Shown: positions 1 through 11,336 of the stretch, piece by piece
How the letters are laid out: every line of letters starts with the position of its first letter
How positions within the stretch are numbered: position 1 is the stretch's first letter
NCBI GenBank assembly: GCA_007449985.2
Contig: VIIQ02000010.1
Coordinates: 806,001-870,000, forward strand
DNA: 64,000 nucleotides
Direction: 5' to 3'
Source: Desmodesmus armatus
Taxonomy: Eukaryota > Chlorophyta > Chlorophyceae > Sphaeropleales > Scenedesmaceae
Program-made: the position numbers and the translations under genes
The notes under the pieces: model-generated
Told to the model about the DNA's origin: nothing
Databases searched by the model: none
Seen by the model: only the letters and a program-made list of their open reading frames with translations

Positions 1-488
1 AACACTGAAGCCCTCATTTGAGCTGATGTCAGCCAGTCAAAGTTAGCCTCAAAGTGAGCTGCTCACTGACATCACAAGCTCCACCACGAGTCAGCCCGCA
101 ACAGCAGACAGGTCAACCCTTGCACACCCTGCATTGAAGCTTCAGCCTCTGCGATCTTACTACAACCCTGCATTGAACGTGTGCCTGCACGCTGCAGCCA
201 CCAACTAACACCAGTACCGCTGCTTACACAGGCCTGCCACACTGTGCGGCACAGATGTGCACAGCATTTTGCCAACCTACGGCAACATACACAGCCAGCT
301 ACCCTGTCACACCAGTGCAGGAACCTGCTGCTGCTCACCCGGCTTGCTCGTATGCTTCTTCAACACTGTCGCGGCCATTGTCACGCCGTCAACATGTACA
401 TTCACTACATGGCTGATTTCCCACACACACCCGGACTCAGTGGGTGTTGCATGGTCAGGTTGACAGAAAAGGAAAGTGAGGAACGAAG
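1..488. other. No gene supported; downstream of AFG1
   Basis: I see no coding signal here that matches a known family and no convincing exon chain. The stretch lies downstream of the AFG1 stop codon and probably contains its 3' UTR. A TTACA at about 225 reads as TGTAA on the minus strand and is a possible but distant poly(A) signal. Confidence 0.4.
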
Positions 489-577
489 TTAGAGACGTTG
501 CAGTGCACACAGCTCCACCAGTCGGCTGCTGGCCCTATGGTACATCAACACCTCCTCAGCAAGCAGCGCTGAGGGGG

Positions 578-608
<31 letters not shown>

Positions 609-2496
609 GGGCTGCGTGCCAGCTGCAGGAGGACCCTGACCTGTCGCACTGCCATTACTGCTAGTAGCACGGCTGCCTGCTGCTGCTGCTGCTGTTGTAC
701 CGGGCCGAGGATGACTGCCGCCGACTGTTGCATCTTCACCCGCCACGGCGCTGCCAAGTACCTGTGGCTGTGTCACACCCTGCCTCGCCTTGGCCTCCTG
801 CAAACCGCGACAGCAGCAGCACTCAATCAGGGTGGGGTGCTCAAGCACGTGTGTAATCTGTCCCAATGTGAAAGGTAACCATGGCATAAACTCCTGGTTG
901 ACACCTAATTGCTACCCCCCCCCCCCACCCACCCAGGTAGGCTACCCCCCCCCCCCCCCACACACACACCCTCACCTGAATGAGTGCCTTGACATCCAGC
1001 TTAGTGCCTGAGCGGCCCAGGTTGGGGTTCACACCCTGGCAGGCTGCGAGCAGCAGTTGAAGTGGGGCACGCAAGGAGCGAAGCGCAGCCGAGGAGGGAG
1101 GGGGAGGGGAATCGCGTTAGGGGCAGAAGGGGGCGGCATTGGCGCCAGTGGTGTGGATGTCTGCAAGGGGTGTGCTTGCTCTCACTGTACGTACATGGGT
1201 GCCGGCTCCGAACAAACACACCCGCACAGGCATGCGTACAGCTGGCAGTGCAGTAGTTTACTGCAGCACCATCGACTGGCAGCTGGGCAAACTCAGCTCA
1301 GGCCTCTAGAAAGTAGCAAGACTTATCAAAGCACCGGCTACCTCTGTGCCAGAAGCCATGGTGAAGCAGGGGGTGCAAGCGTTGTCCGGACCTGTACGCC
1401 TCCCCATCCAAAACGCACCAACACACCCCTGCCTTCGCCCCCCCCCCCCCTCCCCCCCCCCCCCAACACCCCCCCTGGCGCACCTGCTGCCCCCAGCAGT
1501 GGTGTGAAGAGCTCCTGTGGCTCCACCTCAGCACTGACAGACAGCCACACACAACCAGGGTGGAGGGTGGCGGCCTCATACAGCAGGTCAACCAGAGTCA
1601 CCCAGCGACGAGCCTGGGGGGGGGGCATGGCGGGTAGCAAATGGGGCAGCGAAGCAGGTCATGGAACAAGTTGGCTGTACAAAAAAACACAACGCATGAA
1701 ATTGGGTTCACATCAGCCACCCAGCCTGGGTCGCGGCAACCCGCTGGCCCTCTGCCCCCATTCACCCCCATAACACTCACAACACAATGGCACACGATCA
1801 CACACAAATTCTCTGTCATCACACACAGCCTCCCCCACTCCCAAACACCGTGTGCACCCCCCCCCCCCCCCCCGCCTGCCCCCCCCCTCAACCTACCTGG
1901 TCCCTGTGTGCTGGTGTGAGTTGTGGCACCCCCTCCACGAACAGCCCCCCACAGCCCTGCACCAGGGCCAGGTAGTCGTGACCCCCCCCCCCTTCCCCAG
2001 CTCCCCCAGCAACAACAACACACGCGCCAAGAAACCCACAAGCACATCTGGCACACAACGTCAGTGGCATCGCACACAGCCTCACCCACTCTTTACCACC
2101 GTGTGCGCCGCCCCCCCCACCCCCCGCCCAGACCCTCCCCCCCCCCCCCAACCTACCTGGTCCCTGTGTGCTGGTGTCAGTTGCGGCACCCCCTCCAAAA
2201 CAGGCCCCCACAGCCCTGCACCCCCCTCCTCCCCCCTCTAAACACACCATTTGCGGCACCCCCCCCTACCTGGTCCCTGTGTGCTGGTGTCAGTTGCGGC
2301 ACCCCCTGCACGAACAGCCCCCCACAGCCCTGCACCAGCGCCAGGTAGTCATTGGCTGACAGGGCACCTGACAGGGACAGAGACCGACGGCTGCCACCAC
2401 TGCCGCACAACTCATCAAACGTGAAGTACGCACCAGCCAACCGCTGCTGCTGCTGCTGCTGGTGACCCTCTTGCTGGTGTTGCTGCCCTCCTGCTG

Positions 2497-2540
<44 letters not shown>

Positions 2541-2705
2541 TGTGTTTGGTGTGTATGCGCAAGGGCTATCGGGACCCACAAGCTGCGGCCAAAGGGCAGT
2601 GGGATAGTGGTGGGTGCCCCTGCCAGCGCTGCTGTGCCCACACCCCTTGCAGATACTGCTGGTGTCTGCTGCTGCTGCTCCCGCTGCTGCTGCTGCTGCT
2701 GCTCC

Positions 2706-2741
<36 letters not shown>

Positions 2742-2809
2742 GCCAGCTGCTGCCACTGCTGCTGCAGTGTGGCAGTACTGCCGGACCCCACCAGCCACAC
2801 CCCCTGGTG

Positions 2810-2847
<38 letters not shown>

Positions 2848-3556
2848 GGGGTGTGTCAGGGCCTGTCCCCACCTCGGCAGCAGCTACACCACCCTGCTGC
2901 TGCTGCTGCTGCTGCTGCTTCTGCTTGGCTGTGCGGTAGTCACGGCCGCCTGACACACGCAGCTGGACCAACCTGATAATACACACGCGACAGGAAGCCA
3001 GGAACAACAGGCAGCAGCACAAACCTTCAAAACTTTGTTGGTGAAGTCTGCGAAGGAGACGAGAGCAGGATTTGACTGACGTATGGGCCGACAAATAGTG
3101 TGAACCCCATTGATGATGTCATGCTGAGCCCCCCCCCCCCCTGTACAGCTCATCTTTTGGCTGATGACTCCCACACCCCCAACCGGCAATGAGCCCTTCC
3201 TTCCATCCTGACCCCCCCCCTCTCACACACAAACACAAACCTGCCGTATGTTTACCCCCCCACCCCCACCCCCTCCGCACCTTTCGTCCACCAGGTGTAT
3301 GAATGGTTCAAAGTAGCTCCTGCTGAGCCCCCCCTTGTACAGCTCTCTCACAGGCCTGTTGCTGGTGAACACCACAAACACGCCACCACGCAGCAGCCCA
3401 CCAAACAGCCGACCCAGCAGCATTGCATCAGCAACATCTGTGACGTGTAGTTCGTCCAAGCACAGCACGTCCAGAGAGGCTGCTGTGTTGCGGGCAATGG
3501 TCAGGATGGGGTCTTCGGGGGGTAGGGCACGCCTGGGGGCAGAAGTGATGACGGTG

Positions 3557-3619
<63 letters not shown>

Positions 3620-3762
3620 CGATGCATTAGCCACATCTGTAACGTGGAACACGTGTCAGCGCACAAGGTCTAAAGAGGTGGGGGTGTTGCGGGCAATGGC
3701 CAGGATGGGGTCTTCCCGGGGTAGCGCATGCCTGGGGGCAGCAGTCGAACATATGCAGATTT

Positions 3763-3795
<33 letters not shown>

Positions 3796-4259
3796 ACAGT
3801 GAGCGGCAGAGCTGGCGATGCAGGCATGTAGACAGCGAGGCATGCCTCACACCCAAAACAAGGCCTGGGACAGCTGAGCAAAGCTTCGATGGCCCATGTC
3901 CAGGGCAGGACATGCCCACTCAGATATGCGAGGTTGTAGATGGCTGCTGTACCGTACAACACAGTACGTCAGGGACAACACCGTTGATCCACTGCGCTAC
4001 GTCCAGCGCCGTACCACATGCTGTGGCACTCCAAGTGAATGCAGATACTCTGCACACATATTGTACGTACATATAGGTTGAACACAAGCGGGTCCTGCGA
4101 TCCTTTGTCACCCGCCCACCTGTACACAGGCAGTCCTGCCCTGCTTGTTCCCACCACTGTTGGCAGTGCCTGCTGCAGCTGGTGCAGCTGGTGGTGCACA
4201 CCCAGCATGAAGGTGTGGAAGTGAAGCCGCTCAGCCTCAACATGCAGCAGGATACTGTC

Positions 4260-4297
<38 letters not shown>

Positions 4298-4850
4298 GGT
4301 ACGCTGGTTGAGGTATATGAGTCGCTGGTAGGGTTTTGAGGAAGAGGTCCATCAGGAGGGTTTTGCCGGAGCCCACAGGACCCCACAGGTATGCACCTTG
4401 CAATGGGATCCTGTCACTGCTGCTGCTGCTGCTGCTGCTGCTGCCGGGAGTGATGGTGGATGCAACAGCATCCTGACCTGCATCCACATCTGTTGATGCA
4501 CCAGCAGCCTGCTGCTGCTGCTGCTGCTGTGCTTGCAGGAAGTTTTCCTGAACCTGCTTGATCAGTTTTTGTTGAATCAGCTGCAGGGCCTCCACTGCTG
4601 CTAGCTGGGTGGGGTCCGCCTGGATTCGCCCCTCTGCAACCAGCCTGCATATGCACAGCCACACATTGTTTGAGCGAAGAAGCAGGGCTGAAGAGGCTTC
4701 AAGTGTGATTATACGATGGATTTTTTACCTATTGTATGCTGGGAGGATGCCCTGCTCGTCCTTGCTGGCACTGTACTGGCGGCGACACAGTCCAGCCTGG
4801 CATTGTCTGATGAAACGCCCGCAGAAGCGCAGGCTGACTGATTTGAGCAT
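489..4850 (-). CDS. AFG1: AFG1/LACE1-family mitochondrial AAA-type ATPase
   Basis: P-loop ATPase of the AFG1/LACE1 family (bacterial ZapE), which in yeast and animals acts in mitochondrial protein quality control. Exon 1 (4850-4729) encodes a short Arg/Ser-rich, presequence-like leader. It joins in phase to an exon starting at 4644 that reads RLVAEGRIQADPTQLAAVEAL. Walker A is GPVGSGKT; HFHTFMLGVH follows. The exon around 3550-3280 holds Walker B (LCLDELHVTDVADAM) and TSNRPVRELYKGGLSR. Later exons give LRVSGGRDYR, FTFDELCG, DYLALVQGCGGLFVQGVPQL (about 2350), VTLVDLLYEAATLHPG (about 1600) and a C-terminal exon ending VLMYHRASSRLVELCALQRL. These match the family in order. Unusually, long Gln/Ala tracts interrupt the middle and C-terminal part. 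Introns contain decayed copies of two exons. Exact internal boundaries are uncertain; the family call is firm. Confidence 0.9.
1891..2353 (-). repeat. Three copies of an AFG1 exon segment
   Basis: Three similar blocks lie at about 1891-1981, 2151-2221 and 2266-2353. All share (plus strand) acctggtccctgtgtgctgg followed by the complement of the GVPQLTPAHRDQ coding segment. The 2266-2353 copy is the working exon, since it is continuous with FTFDELCG upstream in the gene. The 1891 copy still encodes DYLALVQGCGGLFVEGVPQL. The 2151 copy has lost the DYLALVQ half. C-runs flank all three. The two extra copies sit inside the following intron. Confidence 0.85.
2446..2936. repeat. Cluster of (CTG)n/(CAG)n tracts in AFG1
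   Basis: Several CTG runs occur at about 2447-2461, 2500-2536, 2669-2740, 2810-2842 and 2897-2920. On the coding (minus) strand they are CAG and read as poly-Gln or, in another frame, poly-Ala. They fall between the LRVSGGRDYR and FTFDELCG motifs, where the family normally has a short linker. This is either a long low-complexity insertion or partly intronic. Confidence 0.8.
3417..3792 (-). repeat. Tandem duplication of part of the AFG1 Walker B exon plus CAG tract
   Basis: The segment 3417-3557 (working exon, ADAM back to ITSAPRR) followed by about 20 CAG units (3558-3617) is repeated in decayed form at 3619-3752, followed by a shorter CAG run (to about 3792). Shared stretches include gttgcgggcaatgg, caggatggggtcttc and gcctgggggcag. 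The second copy has changes that break the reading frame, so it is best read as intronic debris lying upstream of the true exon on the coding strand. Confidence 0.8.
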
Positions 4851-5147
4851 GTTGAATGCAGCATGACTGTAATGGTTTCTGCCAGGCACACACGCAGTTA
4901 AAACAAGTACAGCTGGCATACTGCCAAGTGATCCAAGGAATAACGGTATTGACCACCTGCTGACGGAAGGGTTCGACACCGAATCAACGAACACGCAACC
5001 TCATCAACTTCCAGGCTAGTCGCTTTCACGCTCTGCTGCCTCTCCCGTTTCAGTCACCGCCAGCAGCAGTAGCACAACAACAGCAGCAGCAGCAGCAGCA
5101 GCAGCAACACAGGCAGCATCACTGAAAGCAGCAACAGCACCCAGAAC

Positions 5148-6663
5148 ATGCACGGCAGCCAGGGTGCCCTGTCCAGCGTGCAGCTGCAAGCCCACTACGA
5201 TGAAATCAGCTCCCAAATGTCAGTGCTGCCGCTGTCCATCTTGCCCCGGCCCATAGCCAGCAGCCTGGGCAGCCTTGATGCAGTAGCAGCAAAGCTGGCG
5301 AAACGTGCAGCAGCAGGCCTGACAGAGTGCCAAGTGTGCAGTTGCAGTTGCAGCTCACCTGACCAGCTCCACTTGCAGTTCACTACCAGACTGGAGTTTC
5401 ACAGCCGTGCTGTGCACGCCACGGCTGCTCGCTTTGTGTGTGGGCAGTGTGCAGCGGTTAGCAGCTGCAGCTTGCTGTTGCAGCTGGCCACGCCACATGT
5501 GGGGGCTGAAGTTGATGAGGAAAGGTGCGGCTGTGTTTGGATGGCTTCAGTGGTTTGAGTTATGTTCCATGGCATGGGCACGCGCCACCGCCAGCTGCCA
5601 TCCCAGGTGCTGATAGGGCAGCAACAGCAATTACCTTGACTACTGTCAGCATGGTAAACATGGTTTGTCAATTGCAGACTGGAAGCCACCATGATCAATA
5701 TTCTCATTCCAGCTGGCTGGAGTGCTCCTGTGCATCACCATCGTGCACCTCATGCATGTGTGTTCCGCTGTCTCCATCGGGCACTTTTGAATCCATCCCT
5801 CCCACTGGGCCAGCCGGACTCTGTGGTCAACCCGCACTCCTGTTCTCATTGCTGCTTCCTGCAGGTCTCAGCACCTGCTTCAGCTCCAGCTGCACTTTGC
5901 CGCCCTCAACAACGCCCCCGCCAGCATCACCAGCAACGCAGACAGCCTGGCCCTGTGGGTGCAGGAGCTGGCCTGCAGGGCCTACAGCATGACTGTTGTG
6001 GCCAACAGCCTAAAGGGCTGGAAGCTGCAGCCAGAGGGGGCCAGCACAGCGCAGATCCTGCAGCAGCTGCTCCAGCTGCCAGGAAAGAAGCTGCATGGCA
6101 GGCATGCTGCTGTAGCCGCAGCAGGAGCAGGAGCAGGAGCAGGGGCAGGACAGCGGAAGAAGCTGTCAAAAGGCAGGCATGCAGGCCAAGCGCAGGAGCA
6201 GGACACACAGGACACTCCCGCTGCTGGCAGCAAGCGGGCGAGCTCAGCACACACAGCAGCACAGCATGCAGGAGACGCAGGTGCCAGCACAGCTGTCAAG
6301 CAGCACAAGAAGGCTCGCGTGCAGGCAGAAGCTGCAGCAGCAGCGCAGGAGCCAACAGCGCAGCCCACACCTGGCAGCATGAAGCAGCAACCCAGCAGCA
6401 AGAAGCACAAACATGGTTCTGCAGCACCTGGCAGTAACACCCCTGCCACACCTGCCGATGCGAAGCAGCACAGCAGCAGCAAGAAGCACAAACATGCTGC
6501 TGCAGCACCTGGCAGTGGTAACCATGCTACACCTAGCGGCAGCAAGCAGCCCAGCAGCAGGCAGGGGGTTGTGGCAGATGCAGGCCTGCGCACACCCCAG
6601 CACGGCAAGGTGAAGATGAGCAGCAGCAAGAAGCAGAAGCTGCTGAAGAGTGCACCACGCTAG
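5148..6663 (+). CDS. Unrecognised protein with Lys-rich repeat tail
   Basis: Two exons fit well: 5148-5333 (62 codons, phase 0, donor AA|GTGTGC) and 5872-6663 (acceptor TCTCAG, phase 0), giving about 325 residues. The first ~130 residues look helical and globular, with ALWVQELACRAYSMTVVANS near the end. The remainder is Ala/Ser/Lys/Gln-rich, with an AGAGAGAG run. It contains a roughly 25-residue unit repeated three times in the last 100 residues, each with an SSKKHKH-type basic block or a decayed form of it. These blocks resemble nuclear localisation signals, so a nuclear or nucleolar protein is inferred. I do not recognise the N-terminal domain. The gene is divergent from AFG1, with about 300 bp between the two starts. 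Confidence 0.65.
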
Positions 6664-9051
6664 CCAGCTGCGGTGGCTGCGTTGTTGTCTGGGGTATTTG
6701 TCAGGGTTCTGGGATGGTTTGAAAGTGGCACGAGGTATATGCGACGGCATGAATTGCTTGGCTGCCGCAAGATGCTGTCATAGTCACCCTGTGCTGAGCT
6801 CAGCCCTTCTCTGGGTGTCATTGTGACTCTATGTTGTTGGCAGCATGCGCCAATGGTGCTGCACCTGCTGCTGGTTGTTGTGTGGGGCAGGAGGAGACCT
6901 TGAACTTGAAATTCAAGAACCTCACACACCGCTTTGTGCTAGTATGCTTGCTGACAACGCCAGCTTTGATGCGGCAGAATTTGGAATGCTGTGTGTACTC
7001 AATCATCTGGCGCAATTGAATGGTTGGTCTGGCTTCAGCCTGTGAATGCCTGCCACAGACTGGCCGGCACGAGCTGCCTGCAGTGAGCAAGCGTGGTGTT
7101 GCCTGTTGGTCGCCTCGGTTACAACAGCGTCGACCAGCCGACAACTGCAGCAGCGGCATCACCACTGAACCATCACCCAGAGCAGTTGCTCACACGACAA
7201 CCGATTGCATTTACACACAAATTGTGCCACCCCCACTTGGGAGGCGAGCAGGCCTGGCATCGTGGCACACCCACCGAGGCCACAACTCACAAAACACCGG
7301 ATGACAAACTGACTGTAGCATTCCATCAAGGGCCACTATGCAGCAGCTAGGCAGCACACAGAGGGGTCCCCTTGGGGGGCCCCCAGCACAGCACAACCCC
7401 AATGCACCTTCCAGCAAGCCGGCCCAGGCCAGGCCAGCAACCTGCACAGCTTGCTAATATGCTTGCAGCACAGGTGCCAAAGTGCACACGCTTTGTGAAA
7501 CACTGCCTGGTCAGTGCCGTGTTGCCCAGCACACACCTCGTGCAAATACACTTCAAAGCACAATGGCTGCTGTACCCAGCCAGATGGCACACATGGTGGC
7601 GACAGTCGCTGCGCAAGCCAACCACTACCTCCAGCACCAAAAGCCCCAAAAAAATCAAGGAGTGCGCCAAGAACGCAGGGGCTCCACCCAGGGGGCTCCA
7701 AAAAACACGCTGCAGACAGGTCTTGTGTATGATATGATAGGTGATCATGGGAGGTGCATGTAGATGGTGATCATGGGAGGGTGCATGTAGTTGGCGCGTG
7801 CATGCACATTTCACACCAGCCACATCCTGAACCCCGGCTGAAGCTGAGCTTTCTTCCAACCACACCACCTCACTCCGCCCCACAAACAACAGCTCAGCTG
7901 CTCTCTCGAGGATTGACGAACATGCCCCGCCAACAGCTGCAGCCACAGCACCTGGTGATCCACGACAGCTTTACCCGCCCAACGTGCACACTCGATCCGC
8001 AGCAGGACACACGATGGGGATAGACAGACGCATCTCTCGCTGTTGCCTGCAGCCAGACAGCACATTTTGGCAGCAAGCACAGCGCCTGCTGGCAGCACAC
8101 ACGCGCCCTCAACTGCCCACACCAAAGCACTGGTGACAGATGCAGTCCGCTCACGCACTCACACACGGCAACTGAAGCTGCTCTTGCACCCTAGGGCAAA
8201 GGCCTTGGCCCTCCCCTTGACTCACACAGCACGTAACGACTGGCACAGCCACTGCTACAGATTGAGACAGCAGCTTGAAGCAAGCTCAACTGCCAGGCCA
8301 TCACAGCTGCCCACAAATTAACTGCCACTGTCTGGCTATGCAGCCAATGAGCCAAAACACAGCCATCCACTCGCAGACAGACATGAAAACAAACATTCAG
8401 ACAACACAGACGATAAGGGCCCTACATGCAGATGCCGCAAGTGCTGCAACTGCAGCCCAGTTGTAAGAATACAAAGCATCCCAAGCTGCCCTGCAAAGAG
8501 CCTGCACATTGCAGCCGCCCTCAATCCATAACACCCGCCACCTGACAGCATACACGCCTTGACCCGCACACAGGCATGCCAACACCCTACACACGGCTCA
8601 CACACCATCCTGCAATGTCCTCCGTCACACATCTAAAGAGGCACTGCAACGCCCCCTGCTCTGATAGTACACCCACCCCTGCTGAGCACATGTGAGCACC
8701 CAGCATGGGGCAGAAGAGACCCTGCCAGACAGACCCTGCCCTGTGCGGACTGCCACCTTGCCAACCTAGCTGCGAAATCAAAGCCGGCAGGCAGGGCACT
8801 CAACCTCAGCAGCCCTGACTGACAGGGATGCATCACAGCCGCAGCCATGCTGCCAAGCTCGCAAGCACAGCCTCTGCCCACAGCAGCTTCAACAGACAAC
8901 AAAGGGCGCGTCACAGCCGGCACCGTGCCGTCGAAGCTTGCAAGCAGGGCCTCTGCCCAGCATTCCCTGAGTCCATACCGGACGCATCACAGCTGAGCCT
9001 GCGCGCAACAGCCGCCTGACAGGGCCTCTGCCCAGCACCGGGGTCCACACA
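6664..9051. other. Intergenic, no gene supported
   Basis: Between the 5148-6663 gene and the convergent DUF3054 gene I find no exon chain with family similarity. Open frames here are short and have biased composition. A direct repeat built on tggtgatcatgggag occurs twice near 7740-7795. UTRs of both neighbours probably occupy the ends. Confidence 0.5.
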
Positions 9052-9062
9052 TCACAGCCGCA
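8826..9062. repeat. Degenerate ~75-bp tandem repeat
   Basis: Four decayed units begin near 8826, 8906, 8981 and 9048. They are recognised by gcatcacagccgcagc at the start and caagcagggcctctgcccagca at the end. The array abuts and slightly overlaps the 3' end of the DUF3054 gene, so the last part of that reading frame may derive from it. Confidence 0.6.
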
Positions 9063-10438
9063 GCCGCGCAGCCATGCCCCTCCAGCACGACATGGTGATC
9101 AGCAGAGCCACGCTGATCTCCAGCTGCGGGGATAGCATGCCATCCCTGGCCACCTCCAGCACCATCTCTGGCTCCACAATGAAGTTGCTGACCAGCCAGC
9201 TGAAGCCAAAGATGGACACCACCATGCCAACGGCCCAGGTGATCATGGCGTTCACCACAGCAGCAAACACGGGCCAGCCTAGGGCGTCGGAGAGGGGGTT
9301 GGCATCTGGGTCAGGCTCTGCAGTGGAAGCGCAAGTGCCAGCAGGGCGGTGCAGGTGAAGTCGAGAAAGAAAAGGCAGGATGTGGTCAGTGGGGTCTGTC
9401 AAATGTGTTGCAAGGCACGGGGGCTGGGTGCAACTTCATCACAACTGCCAGTGCTGTTGTTGTGCTCATGTAACACGCTACTGCTGCGGGAGCATGCATT
9501 ACTTGTGTGCCATGCCTGACAGACATTCCAACAATACTACTGCAGCTGCTGCCCCTGTCGATGAATATCACAGCTGCAGCACAGTATCAGGCATCCGCCG
9601 CAACCCTGCCCGTATCAGAAGCAGCACAGCTGCTGGTCAGGGTTGAGTACTGCACTTGCCTGCAGAGTAGTCACCCAGTACAGCTCCTGCAAACACCCAG
9701 CTTGCCAATGCCACGCCGCCCAGGTAGGGCAGCTGCTCAAGAGGCAGCCGTTCTGAGGACAGCTCAGTAGCCAGCACCATGACAGCATCTCCCAGGATGA
9801 GGATGCCGTCTTGGAAGCGGTTGAACCCTGTAGGCAAGCAAGACTTCAGGTTGAAAAGTAGAAAACGGCATCTGACAGTGCATTTGCAGCTGGTCGCATG
9901 CCAGGTGTGTCTGCTCTGGGGCATTAGCTGGTGTGGAGGTTGATGTGAGTTGGCCAGCGTGTTGCTGCAGGTCGTCTGGCGTAGCACACTCTTGCCGCCA
10001 TCCTGGGGGCTACACGACATGTTACTGCTGCAGTCGCTGCCAGATCTGCACGCTTGCATGAGTCAATGCTGCAGGGGTGGTGTGGTCCACAAGGCATGGA
10101 GACAGTGGCTCACCAGGCGTAGTGCGCATGAATTCCTCCAACTGGCTGCGCTGCATCTGATTGGCAGGTCGCCGCACGCCCTGTGTGCCTCTGCTGCTGT
10201 TGTGCTGAGGTGCTGTGGGCTTCACGGTGGCTGGTGTAGCCTTGGTGCTGCTCTTGCCAGCCCTGCTGTCAGGTCGCTTCAGCGGGCTGTCCTGCTTTTT
10301 CCTGGTGTCGCTGCTGCCACTGACTGTGCGCCTAGCATAGCAGGCCAAAGTTCTGTGCCTGGGGGGCCGACCTGCCAGCAGCTGCGGGTGTTTCTGTGAC
10401 CTCTGTGCCAGGCACTGCTGCAGCTGTTGCTGCTGCAT
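9052..10438 (-). CDS. DUF3054 membrane protein, probably plastid-targeted
   Basis: Three exons are visible. Exon 1 (10438 to about 10023) encodes a Gln/Ser/Arg/Pro-rich leader with few acidic residues, which resembles a chloroplast transit peptide. Exon 2 (about 9828-9650) reads GILILGDAVMVLATELSSER, then LPYLGGVALASWVFAGAVLGDY. Exon 3 (about 9325-9052) reads NPLSDALGWPVFAAVVNAMI with a further hydrophobic segment, then a last hydrophobic stretch and an Arg-rich end. The order GD..LL, G....SW..AG..LGDY, DALGWP is that of DUF3054, a small multi-pass family of bacteria and plastid lineages with no known reaction. The start ATG is the first Met of the exon-1 frame that precedes the leader. The stop lies next to a degenerate repeat, so the final residues may be lineage-specific. 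Confidence 0.75.
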
Positions 10439-11336
10439 TGCTACGGCACTGCTGTAGGTGAAGTTGCAACCGCCACGGTGTGGCGACCGCTGCTTTGAAG
10501 TTGCCTTTCCTGCAGGGGTCACAGAAGAGCAGGTGGCATCAGATGGACACATGCATTCAGGCCTGACAGAGATAGCTTGCAGGCAAGTGCTCACCTGGCA
10601 GCAGTTGGGCACTCAACCCAACCTTCTGCACCCAGCCCTCTGTACAAGGTATGCTGTCACTGATGCCGTGGGAGGACGTCAAACGCGGATATGTGTAGCT
10701 GAGCACCTCAAAGATGGTGTTGACACGATATTGGCATGCAATAGACAGCCGTGCAGTGCACTTGTCACAAACAGAACGCTGATCAACAGAAATTTCCTGA
10801 AGAGGCAGCAGAGGGGCCACAGTCGCAAGATTACAGACGAGGAGTTGGCAATAGGATTGACGATCTGCAACAACAGCCATCACAACAACATTTCAGTTCA
10901 GGTTCAGGGTCTGGCTTGAATTCAAAGGGTTGCACATACAGCCTGTGTCCGTCCCTGCATGCTTGCTGTGAGTTGATAGTTTCTCGGGGTGCTAGCAGCT
11001 TGCTCGTTGGTTCGTTCCAGCTCCAACATTCCTCTTCTTTTTAGCCCTGCTTGGGCTTCTTCTGGCATCACTTGTAGCACCGTTGTGCCTTTTTTGCGCG
11101 CTCTTTCAGCTGCTCGTGACACACAACTCCCTCTTGCTCAACAACCAATTTCAGCAGCATCATCACCACTTCACGAGCTGAGCCCATCAGCTGGCGTTCC
11201 CGCATGAGGTCGTAAACACAAGCTCAAATCAGTGGAAAGGATTCTCACAAGTGGCAGGTGCGTGGTACGGGGTGGTTGGATTGAAGCAAGTCCTCCACTC
11301 AGCAGCAGCAGAAGGTCTGATGAGCGACTGTCCTCC
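10439..11336. other. Intergenic between divergent genes
   Basis: I see no recognisable exon. It holds the upstream regions of the DUF3054 gene (minus) and the large coiled-coil gene (plus). The 5' end of the latter is not resolved, so a short first exon could lie here. Confidence 0.4.

Noticed and set aside
2446..4450. Long poly-Leu, poly-Cys and poly-Ala open frames
   Set aside because: They are other-frame readings of CAG/CTG repeats inside the AFG1 gene, not separate genes.
11232..11336. Start of the large coiled-coil gene at 11232
   Set aside because: That codon is GTG, which is not expected as a start in a nuclear gene. The first in-frame ATG is at 11337.
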